NCBI GenBank assembly: GCA_958415625.1
Contig: CATYZI010000026.1
Span: 1-33,466, forward strand
Direction: 5' to 3'
Source of the DNA: an uncultured Collinsella sp.
Lineage (GTDB): Bacteria > Actinomycetota > Coriobacteriia > Coriobacteriales > Coriobacteriaceae
Length of the DNA: 33,466 bases
Below, piece by piece: positions 23,700-29,831 of the stretch. The notes below the pieces were generated by a model. It saw only the letters and a program-made list of their open reading frames with translations, searched no databases and was not told the DNA's origin. The position numbers and the translations under genes were made by a program. How positions within the stretch are numbered: the stretch's first letter is position 1; the number at the start of each line of letters is the position of its first letter.

Positions 23700-24620
23700 G
23701 TGGCAACTCAGAAATTCACCGGCGTTATCCCTCCCGTCGTTGTTCCCGATACCGAAGACCACCAGCTCGACGTTGCCTCCTTTGAGCGCAGCATCAACCG
23801 CATGATCGATGCCGGCGTCGATGGCCTGTTCTTCCTGGGCTCTTCGGGCGAGGTCGTTTTCTCCACCGATGAGCGTCGTCGCCAGATCATCGCCGAGGCC
23901 GTTCGTATCGTCGACCACCGCGTGCCCGTCCTGGTCGGCATCATCGATACCGAGACCGAGCGCATGATCGAGCACGGTAAGGTCGCTCAGGAGCTGGGCG
24001 CCGATGCGCTTGTCGCCACCTGCCCGTTCTATGCCCTGCAGGGCATGACCGAGGTCGAGGAGCACTTCCGCATCCTGCACGAGGAGCTCGACCTGCCCAT
24101 CTTTGCCTATGACATTCCCGTCTGCGTTCACACCAAGCTCCCCTGGAAGCTCCTTGCCAAGCTCGGCGCCGAGGGCGTCCTTGCTGGCGTCAAGGATTCC
24201 TCGGGTGATGACATCTCGTTCCGCTATCTCGTTCAGGAGAACGAGAAGAACGGCCATCCGATGAGCATCCTCACCGGTCACGAGGTTGTTGTCGACGGCG
24301 CTTACCTCGGTGGCGCCGACGGTTCTGTCCCGGGCCTTGCCAACGTTGAGCCCGAGGGCTACGTGCGCCAGTGGAAGGCCGCTCAGGCCGGCGACTGGGC
24401 TACCGTCAAGGCCGAGCAGGATCGCCTCAATGAGATTTCGCACATCTGGGACGTCACCTCGGGCGTCCAGGGCTATGCCGGTGGCGTCGGCGCCTTCAAG
24501 ACCGCTATGAACCTCATGGGCATCTTCGACAGCCCGACCATGCCGCGCCCGGTGAAGGCCATGACCGGCGAGAACGTCGAGGCGATTAGGAAGGTCCTTC
24601 AGGACAACGGTCTCCTGTAA
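23700..24620 (+). CDS. nanA: N-acetylneuraminate lyase-like aldolase (DapA/NanA superfamily)
   Basis: This is a class I aldolase of 306 aa with a TIM-barrel. The expected reaction is sialic acid to N-acetylmannosamine plus pyruvate. Schiff-base Lys165 (GVKDSSGD) and Tyr137 (FAYDIPV) fall at the same residue numbers as in E. coli NanA. GSSGE (47-51) matches the lyase carboxylate-binding loop better than the GTTGE of dihydrodipicolinate synthase. However, YDIP and KDSSGD are not the classical NanA versions, so KDG- or HOG-type aldolase activity is possible. The start is GTG at 23700 with AAGGAG at 23687-23692; the longer reading to 23616 overlaps the previous gene. The nanE and ROK neighbours support the lyase call. 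Confidence 0.78.
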   Translation: MATQKFTGVIPPVVVPDTEDHQLDVASFERSINRMIDAGVDGLFFLGSSGEVVFSTDERRRQIIAEAVRIVDHRVPVLVGIIDTETERMIEHGKVAQELGADALVATCPFYALQGMTEVEEHFRILHEELDLPIFAYDIPVCVHTKLPWKLLAKLGAEGVLAGVKDSSGDDISFRYLVQENEKNGHPMSILTGHEVVVDGAYLGGADGSVPGLANVEPEGYVRQWKAAQAGDWATVKAEQDRLNEISHIWDVTSGVQGYAGGVGAFKTAMNLMGIFDSPTMPRPVKAMTGENVEAIRKVLQDNGLL

Positions 24621-24649
24621 AGCTTCCCAGGCACCCGACCTCGCCGTTC

Positions 24650-24695
24650 AACCGTGTGGCCATGACCCATTAGGTCAATGGCCACACGGTTTCTC
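24650..24695 (+). terminator. Terminator after the aldolase gene
   Basis: A 14-bp perfect stem (24650-24663 with 24678-24691, AACCGTGTGGCCAT with ATGGCCACACGGTT) extends inward by GACC/GGTC across one bulge. It is followed by TCTC. It probably ends the transporter-esterase-aldolase transcript, fully or partly. Confidence 0.75.
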
Positions 24696-24791
24696 GGCGA
24701 TCTCGGACACCTGGAAAACCTTTACTGCGCTGTGACGGCTAGCCTGACGGCGCATTTCCTGTAGTTGTTTTTATCTCCGAAGGAGAGCGAC

Positions 24792-25757
24792 ATGGAGAAC
24801 AAGTACGTCTGCTCTGTCGATATCGGCGGAACTAAAATTGCGACTGCCATCATGGAGTACCCGGCTGACGGTAGTGTGCCCCATCCCGTTTTTGAGGCCG
24901 AGATTCCTACCGAGGCCCAGGAGGGCGGCGAGGCCGTCTTCCAGCGTATCGAGGCGTCTATCAAGGCCGCTCTTGAGGCGAATCCCGATGTCGAGGTTCT
25001 CGGTGTCGGTATCGGTGCCGCAGGCGTCGTCGATCCCAAGACGGGCGCCATTGCTTATGCCAATGAGATCATGCCCGGCTGGTCCGGCGTTCAGTTGGGG
25101 CCGCGTCTGCGCGAGGACCTTGGTCTTCCCGTTGCCGTTGTGGGCGACGTGCAGGCTCATGCTCTGGGCGAGGCCCACTGGGGCGTCGGCAAGGGCAAGT
25201 TCTCCGTCTTGTGCCTGGGAATCGGTACGGGCATCGGTGGCGCATATGTCGAGAACGGCCGCGTGATGCAGGGCTTCCATGGTGCTGCCGGTCATATGGG
25301 CCACATCGAGTGCTCGGCTGCCGCCGGCATTCCCTGCGCCTGCGGGCGTTCCGGCCATCTTGAGTCTGTTGCTTCGGGCACCTCGATTGGCCGTATGTAC
25401 GACGAACGCTTCGGTCGAGTTGACCCCAGCCGTCCTTCGGTCGGTCGCGACGTGAACGACCTGTGTCGTGCTGGCGACGCAAAGGCGACCGAGGTCATCC
25501 ATGACGCCGGCTTTGCGCTGGGCGCCAGCTTGGGCTCGCTTGCCAATATTCTGGATCCAGAGGTCATCGTGCTTTCGGGCGGCGTAATTCATCAGGGTCC
25601 CGATTGGCGTTCGCAGACGTGGAAGGATTCGGTGCACGAGGGCTATGCCAGCCAGGCGCTCGATCCGCTCCAGGACACGCCGATTCTCATCGGGTCTCTG
25701 GAGGGCGATGCTCCGCTCATCGGTGCCGCCGAGCATCTTCTCGCTTCGTTAAAGTAA
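24792..25757 (+). CDS. nanK: ROK-family sugar kinase, probable N-acetylmannosamine kinase
   Basis: This is a cytoplasmic kinase of 321 aa. The expected reaction is ManNAc plus ATP to ManNAc-6-phosphate. The ATP-binding DIGGTK motif is at residues 10-15, followed by GAAGVVDPKTG, the catalytic-Asp region VVGDVQAHALGEA and the IGTGIGGAYV phosphate loop. The ROK zinc site reads CACGRSGHLE (Cys182, Cys184, His189) where the family normally has a third Cys. It lacks an N-terminal helix-turn-helix, so it is an enzyme and not a ROK repressor. GlcNAc or glucose kinase activity cannot be excluded by sequence alone; nanE next door favours ManNAc. ATG at 24792 follows AAGGAGAG (24780-24787). A 100-base gap with no clear promoter separates it from the upstream terminator. 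Confidence 0.82.
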   Translation: MENKYVCSVDIGGTKIATAIMEYPADGSVPHPVFEAEIPTEAQEGGEAVFQRIEASIKAALEANPDVEVLGVGIGAAGVVDPKTGAIAYANEIMPGWSGVQLGPRLREDLGLPVAVVGDVQAHALGEAHWGVGKGKFSVLCLGIGTGIGGAYVENGRVMQGFHGAAGHMGHIECSAAAGIPCACGRSGHLESVASGTSIGRMYDERFGRVDPSRPSVGRDVNDLCRAGDAKATEVIHDAGFALGASLGSLANILDPEVIVLSGGVIHQGPDWRSQTWKDSVHEGYASQALDPLQDTPILIGSLEGDAPLIGAAEHLLASLK

Positions 25758-25773
25758 ACGTATCTGCTGTAGG

Positions 25774-25809
25774 AGCCTCCCGAGACAACACGCCTCGGGA
25801 GGCTGTTCT
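25774..25809 (+). terminator. Hairpin between the ROK kinase and nanE (possible terminator)
   Basis: AGCCTCCCGAG (25774-25784) pairs perfectly with CTCGGGAGGCT (25794-25804), then GTTCTG. The T-run is poor. It ends 6 bases before the AGAAAGG ribosome site of nanE (25811-25817), so nanE mRNA must carry or read through it. Confidence 0.55.
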
Positions 25810-25827
25810 GAGAAAGGTTGCAGCCTT

Positions 25828-26514
25828 ATGACCGTCGATCCTTTGATTCAATCCCTGAAGGGTAAGCTCGTCGTGAGCGTTCAGGCGTATATGGGCGAGC
25901 CGCTTCGTACGCCCGAGACCATGGCTCAAATGTCTCGCGCTTGCGAACTCGGCGGCGCCGCCGCCATTCGCTGCCAGGGCCTTGCCGACATTGCCGCCAT
26001 TAAGGGTCGCTGTGAGGTTCCTGTTATTGGCCTATGGAAGGATGGACACGAGGGCGTTTACATCACGCCGACGCTGCGTCACGCCCGCGCCTGCGTTGCT
26101 GCTGGTGCCGATATCGTGGCGATCGACGCCACCGATCGTCCGCGCCCCGATGGCAAGACGGTCGAGGATACCTTCCGTCCGCTGCACGAGGAGGGTGTGC
26201 TCCTGATGGCGGATTGTGCCACCATCGAGGACATTCGCCGTGCGGTTGATATGGGCTTCGACCTGGTATCTACCACGCTCTCTCACGGTGTCGCCGCCAT
26301 CGACTGCACCATGGCCGATGGCCCCGACCTGCCGCTCCTGCGTCAGGCGACCGAGGAATTCCCCGGCCTTCCCATCATTTGCGAGGGTCGCGTGCATACG
26401 CCCGAGGAGGCTCGCGCCGCGATCGATGCTGGCGCCTGGGCCGTTGTCGTCGGCACCGCCATCACGCACCCCACGAGTATTACAAGTTGGTTCAAGGCTG
26501 CGCTTGAGGCGTAA
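25828..26514 (+). CDS. nanE: N-acetylmannosamine-6-phosphate 2-epimerase NanE
   Basis: NanE converts ManNAc-6-P to GlcNAc-6-P, which feeds amino sugar catabolism. The 228-aa TIM-barrel shows the family motifs KLVVSVQAYMGEPL, IRCQGLADIAAIK, PVIGLWK with the catalytic Lys71, ITPTLRHA, DIVAIDATDRPRPDG and CEGRVHTPEEA with the catalytic Glu186, then VVVGTAITHP. ATG at 25828 is preceded by AGAAAGG at 25811-25817 (10-base spacing). It is the last gene of the nan cluster. The deacetylase NagA and deaminase NagB that would complete the route are not in this window. Confidence 0.95.
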   Translation: MTVDPLIQSLKGKLVVSVQAYMGEPLRTPETMAQMSRACELGGAAAIRCQGLADIAAIKGRCEVPVIGLWKDGHEGVYITPTLRHARACVAAGADIVAIDATDRPRPDGKTVEDTFRPLHEEGVLLMADCATIEDIRRAVDMGFDLVSTTLSHGVAAIDCTMADGPDLPLLRQATEEFPGLPIICEGRVHTPEEARAAIDAGAWAVVVGTAITHPTSITSWFKAALEA

Positions 26515-26541
26515 GACAGGCCTCGTATCCGCTCGGGGCGG

Positions 26542-26547
26542 TATACT
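26542..26547 (+). promoter_or_regulatory. Candidate -10 element for rapZ
   Basis: TATACT (5 of 6 to consensus) lies 28 bases past the nanE stop. No good -35 hexamer is found at normal spacing. If used, the transcript would begin near 26554 and pass through the hairpin at 26566-26602. Confidence 0.35.
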
Positions 26548-26565
26548 CAATAAAGGCAATTGACC

Positions 26566-26602
26566 GCGCGGGATCCGGGTTGCTGGGTCCCGCGCTTGTT
26601 TT
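26566..26602 (+). terminator. Intrinsic terminator between nanE and rapZ
   Basis: An 11-bp stem (GCGCGGGATCC at 26566-26576 with GGGTCCCGCGC at 26585-26595, one G-U pair), an 8-base loop and TTGTTTT make a textbook terminator. It ends immediately before the GGGAGG (26604-26609) that serves rapZ. Confidence 0.8.
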
Positions 26603-26633
26603 CGGGAGGCAGCACATGCAAAAGGGAGATGCC

Positions 26634-27536
26634 ATGGATGCGGCGGAGCGCTCGGAGCGCATCCCCGATATCGTCATCATCACCGGAATGTCCGGATCGG
26701 GCCGCACGCAGGCCATGCACGTGTTCGAGGACATGGGCTATTTTTGCATCGATAACCTGCCTCCGCGTCTGATCGCCCAGCTTGCCGAGCTCGTCGGCAT
26801 TAATACGGGCGTGGGCAGGCATCTCGCCGTCACCTGCGATTTGCGTAGCCAGGGCTTGTTCGATGAGCTGCTCGATGCGGTCGCCGCGCTCGAAGAGCGT
26901 GAGATGAGCTGCGACATCGTGTTTCTCGAGGCGTCTGACGAGGTGCTGATTCGCCGGTATAGCGAAAACCGTCGCCGCCATCCCATTGCAAAGCCGGGGG
27001 AGACCACGGCCGACGCTATTCAGCGTGAACGTCTGCAGCTGAAGGGCGTTCGCGATCGAGCGGATATGATTATCGACACGAGCCGCTTGCGCACTTCTGC
27101 CTTACGTAACAAGCTTCGCATGGCTTTTTCCGAGCTGTCCGACCAGCAGCTTATGGACGTCCACGTGTTCTCGTTTGGCTTTAAGCATGGCATGCCCGTC
27201 GAGGCGGATATCATGATCGATGTGCGCTTCTTGCCCAATCCTTTCTACGATCCCGAGATGCGTACCATGACCGGTCTCGATAAGAAGGTCTCCGATTTTG
27301 TCTTGGACCACCCTAAGACCCAGGAGTTTTGGAAGGCCTGGACACAGTTGCTCGATACGGTCATGCCGGGTTATATCGCAGAGGGCAAGCCGCAGCTTTC
27401 CATTGCCATCGGCTGCACGGGCGGACAGCACCGTAGCGTCGCCATTGCCGAGGCCACGGCCCGCTACCTGGAGGGTGCTCAGTATCATGTGAGCATCTCC
27501 CATCGTGACCTGTCGCGTGCCAACACGAAGGCATAG
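26634..27536 (+). CDS. rapZ: RapZ/YvcJ-family nucleotide-binding protein
   Basis: This is a 300-aa P-loop protein. In E. coli RapZ is an RNA-binding adapter that guides the GlmZ sRNA to RNase E. In Gram-positives YvcJ binds and hydrolyses nucleotides, with an unclear role. The family core is plain: IITGMSGSGRTQAMHVFEDMGYFCIDNLPP (in parts), EASDEVLIRRYSENRRRHPI, and the C-terminal GCTGGQHRSVAIAE. The Walker A Lys is replaced by Arg24 (GMSGSGRT). Two starts are possible: ATG 26616 with GGGAGG and ATG 26634 with AGGGAG. I prefer 26634 because its length is closer to the family's (285-295 aa). whiA begins 6 bases after the stop. Confidence 0.93.
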   Translation: MDAAERSERIPDIVIITGMSGSGRTQAMHVFEDMGYFCIDNLPPRLIAQLAELVGINTGVGRHLAVTCDLRSQGLFDELLDAVAALEEREMSCDIVFLEASDEVLIRRYSENRRRHPIAKPGETTADAIQRERLQLKGVRDRADMIIDTSRLRTSALRNKLRMAFSELSDQQLMDVHVFSFGFKHGMPVEADIMIDVRFLPNPFYDPEMRTMTGLDKKVSDFVLDHPKTQEFWKAWTQLLDTVMPGYIAEGKPQLSIAIGCTGGQHRSVAIAEATARYLEGAQYHVSISHRDLSRANTKA

Positions 27537-27542
27537 GTTTAC

Positions 27543-28472
27543 ATGTCGTTTACCGCTGAGGTGCGTGACGAGCTTGCGCGCTGCGAACCAGAATGCGAAT
27601 ACTGCGATTTGTCGACGCTTGCTGCGCTCACGCGTGTGAGCGGCACGCTTTCGTTGGCGGGCTCGGGACGGTACCGCTTGACGGTCGCGACCGAGACGGG
27701 TGCTGTGGCGCGCACGATGATTGCGCTGACGCATCGCATTCTTAAGCTCAAGACCGAATTCACGGTTCGTAAGTCGGTCCTGCACAAGGTGCGAAACTAC
27801 CTCATCACCTTGCCCGATCAGCCCGATTTGGATAAGGCTCTGGTGCTGCTGGGCATTCTCGACCGTAGGGGAGGGCTCGTCGCGGGTGTGCCGCGCCACA
27901 TCGTTGCCCGTCCTTGCTGCAGGCTCGCCTATATTCGCGGTGCGCTGATTGCCGGAGGCTTTGTTGCCGACCCGCGTGGCGATTTTCATTTGGAGATCGC
28001 GGTTCAGGGCGAGGAGTATGCGAAGGGACTTTGCGATCTTCTGGAGCAGATTGGAGTTCACGCCCGCGTCAATGCGCGTCGCGGCTCGTATGCCGTGTAC
28101 ATCAAGAGTGCCGAGGAGATTAAACGTCTGTTACAGCTGATTGGCGCCAAGCGCAGCGTTGCCGAGATTGAAGAGGCCCGCGCAGTCAAGCTGGTGAAGA
28201 ACGACGTGAATCGTCGCGTGAACGCAGAGCTTGCCAACCAGACCAGAAGTGCCGGTGCCGCTCAACATCAGCTTGCGCTCATCGACGAGCTTGATCGGCG
28301 CGGTTTGCGTGAAACGCTGCCGGACGCTCTGGCAGTCTTTTGTGACTTACGCGAGCGTTACCCCGATCTCTCGCTGCGAGATTTGGGGGAAATGGCCGAC
28401 CCTCCTTTGTCGAAGTCGGCCTTGTATCACCGCGTTTTGCGCCTTGAAAAGCTCATTGAAGCAAGCAGGTAG
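27543..28472 (+). CDS. whiA: DNA-binding protein WhiA
   Basis: WhiA is a DNA-binding protein that governs sporulation septation in Streptomyces and affects cell division and metabolism in other Gram-positives. The 309-aa protein has the N-terminal LAGLIDADG-like homing-endonuclease fold (ALTRVSGTLSLAG, then AYIRGALIAGGFVADPRGDFHLEI, in parts) and the C-terminal helix-turn-helix LSLRDLGEMADPPLSKSALYHRV (in parts). ANQTRSAGAAQHQLALI is the conserved linker between them. The length is normal. ATG at 27543 is 6 bases past the rapZ stop, so the two are co-transcribed. In many bacteria yvcK/cofD sits between them; here it is missing from this locus. Confidence 0.95.
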   Translation: MSFTAEVRDELARCEPECEYCDLSTLAALTRVSGTLSLAGSGRYRLTVATETGAVARTMIALTHRILKLKTEFTVRKSVLHKVRNYLITLPDQPDLDKALVLLGILDRRGGLVAGVPRHIVARPCCRLAYIRGALIAGGFVADPRGDFHLEIAVQGEEYAKGLCDLLEQIGVHARVNARRGSYAVYIKSAEEIKRLLQLIGAKRSVAEIEEARAVKLVKNDVNRRVNAELANQTRSAGAAQHQLALIDELDRRGLRETLPDALAVFCDLRERYPDLSLRDLGEMADPPLSKSALYHRVLRLEKLIEASR

Positions 28473-28518
28473 TTTAACGCAATAGCTTTTATGGTGGTTG
28501 AACTGCTGTTTTATACGT

Positions 28519-28530
28519 TAAAGCGTTTTA
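28519..28530. promoter_or_regulatory. cre-like (LacI-family-type) element upstream of gap
   Basis: TAAAGCGTTTTA lies inside the longer inverted repeat CGTTAAA (28516-28522) - GCGT - TTTAACG (28527-28533). Apart from TT/AA in place of TG/CA at the ends it resembles the CcpA consensus. The decamer TTTAACGCAA occurs both here (28527-28536) and at the whiA stop (28473-28482). It is about 35 bases upstream of the gap -35 candidate. Confidence 0.45.
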
Positions 28531-28563
28531 ACGCAAATTTGATTTTCAATTTCGAGCATTCTC

Positions 28564-28593
28564 GTGAAATTCAAGTCAAAAAAAAGGTATATT
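28564..28593 (+). promoter_or_regulatory. Candidate promoter of gap
   Basis: GTGAAA (28564-28569, 4 of 6), an 18-base spacer containing an A8 tract, and TATATT (28588-28593, 5 of 6) lie about 70 bases upstream of the gap start. Confidence 0.55.
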
Positions 28594-28665
28594 AGGCGAG
28601 TGGTTAGTTTGTGGGCCTCAACGGCGGGCGCTGTAGCTTGCGGGGGCCTTACGAAAGGAGACACA

Positions 28666-29691
28666 ATGGCAGTAAAGGTTGCTATTAACGGCTTCGGTCG
28701 CATCGGTCGTCTGGCCTTCCGTCAGATGTTCGGTCATGAGGGCTCCGAGATCGTCGCTATCAACGACCTCACCTCTCCCGATATGCTCGCTTACCTGCTG
28801 AAGTACGACTCCACGCAGGGCAACTACGCTCGCGATCACGAGGTCGTTGCTGGCGAGGATTCCATCACCGTTGACGGCAAGGAGATCAAGATCTACAAGG
28901 AGGCCGACGCCAACAACCTGCCTTGGGGCGACCTCGACGTCGACGTCGTTCTCGAGTGCACCGGCTTCTACACCAGCAAGGCTAAGGCTCAGGCCCACAT
29001 CAACGCTGGCGCCAAGAAGGTCGTCATCTCCGCTCCGGCCGGCAGCGATCTGCCCACCATCGTGTACAACGTCAACCACGAGACGCTGACCGCTGAGGAC
29101 AACATCATCTCCGCTGCTTCCTGCACCACCAACTGCCTCGCCCCGATGGCCAAGGGTCTGAACGACTTCGCTCCCATCGTGTCCGGCATCATGACCACCA
29201 TTCACGCCTGGACCGGCGACCAGATGCCGCTCGACGGCCCGCAGCGCAAGGGCAACAAGCGTCGTAGCCGCGCCTGCGCCGTCAACATCGTCCCCAACAC
29301 CACCGGTGCTGCCAAGGCTATCGGCCTGGTTCTCCCCGAGCTCAACGGTAAGCTCATCGGTGCCGCCCAGCGCGTCCCGACGCCGACCGGCTCCATCACC
29401 AACCTCTACGCTGTCGTTGACAAGAAGGTCACCGTCGACGAGGTCAACGCCGCTATGAAGGCCTACGCTTCCACCATCTCCGAGACCTTCGGTTACAACG
29501 AGGACGACATCGTCTCCACCGACATCATCGGCGAGACCCACGGCTCCATCTTCGACGCCACTCAGACCATGTGCTCTGACCTCGGCAACGGCCAGACCCT
29601 CGTTCAGGTCACCTCTTGGTACGACAACGAGAACTCCTACACCTCTCAGATGGTCCGCACCATCAAGTACTTCGAGAAGTTCGTTGCTTAA
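28666..29691 (+). CDS. gap: Glyceraldehyde-3-phosphate dehydrogenase (class I)
   Basis: This enzyme oxidises glyceraldehyde-3-phosphate to 1,3-bisphosphoglycerate with NAD. The 341-aa protein has the Rossmann start INGFGRIGRLAFR, an Asp after the second strand (AINDL) that favours NAD over NADP, the catalytic Cys153 in AASCTTNCLAPMAKGL, and the WYDNENSYTSQM C-terminus. ATG at 28666 follows GAAAGGAG (28653-28660). The extended reading to 28564 covers the promoter and was rejected. Codon use is extremely biased to C-ending codons, as expected for a highly expressed glycolytic gene. It is a single-gene unit closed by a strong terminator. Confidence 0.98.
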   Translation: MAVKVAINGFGRIGRLAFRQMFGHEGSEIVAINDLTSPDMLAYLLKYDSTQGNYARDHEVVAGEDSITVDGKEIKIYKEADANNLPWGDLDVDVVLECTGFYTSKAKAQAHINAGAKKVVISAPAGSDLPTIVYNVNHETLTAEDNIISAASCTTNCLAPMAKGLNDFAPIVSGIMTTIHAWTGDQMPLDGPQRKGNKRRSRACAVNIVPNTTGAAKAIGLVLPELNGKLIGAAQRVPTPTGSITNLYAVVDKKVTVDEVNAAMKAYASTISETFGYNEDDIVSTDIIGETHGSIFDATQTMCSDLGNGQTLVQVTSWYDNENSYTSQMVRTIKYFEKFVA

Positions 29692-29728
29692 TTTAGCTTT
29701 TAGCGAATAGCTCGTTGAGCGTCTAAAG

Positions 29729-29775
29729 AAGGGCGCGGCCTCATAGGGCTTACACCCTAGGGTCGCGCCCTTTTT
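29729..29775 (+). terminator. Intrinsic terminator after gap
   Basis: AAGGGCGCG (29729-29737) pairs with CGCGCCCTT, with an inner TAGGG/CCCTA stem separated by a small internal loop. A run of T follows (to 29775). It is strong and may allow partial read-through into pgk. Confidence 0.88.
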
Positions 29776-29785
29776 ATAGGAAATC

Positions 29786-29808
29786 GTCTGCCGTAATGGG
29801 AGGCAGAC
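29786..29808 (+). other. Hairpin in the pgk leader
   Basis: GTCTGCC (29786-29792) pairs perfectly with GGCAGAC (29802-29808), 9-base loop, ending 6 bases before the pgk ribosome site GAAAGG (29815-29820). No T-run follows. I see no convincing promoter between the gap terminator and pgk, so this could be a processed or stabilised 5' end. Confidence 0.5.
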
Positions 29809-29831
29809 ACGTACGAAAGGTAGAAGCAAAC

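Noticed and set aside
24696..24779. Promoter for the ROK kinase gene between the aldolase terminator and its start
   Set aside because: The space is enough and a promoter is expected, but no hexamer pair with acceptable spacing could be found by eye.
28473..28665. Possible small gene or riboswitch in the gap leader
   Set aside because: No frame with a ribosome site and plausible product, and no riboswitch fold that I recognise. The stretch is explained by a palindrome and a promoter.
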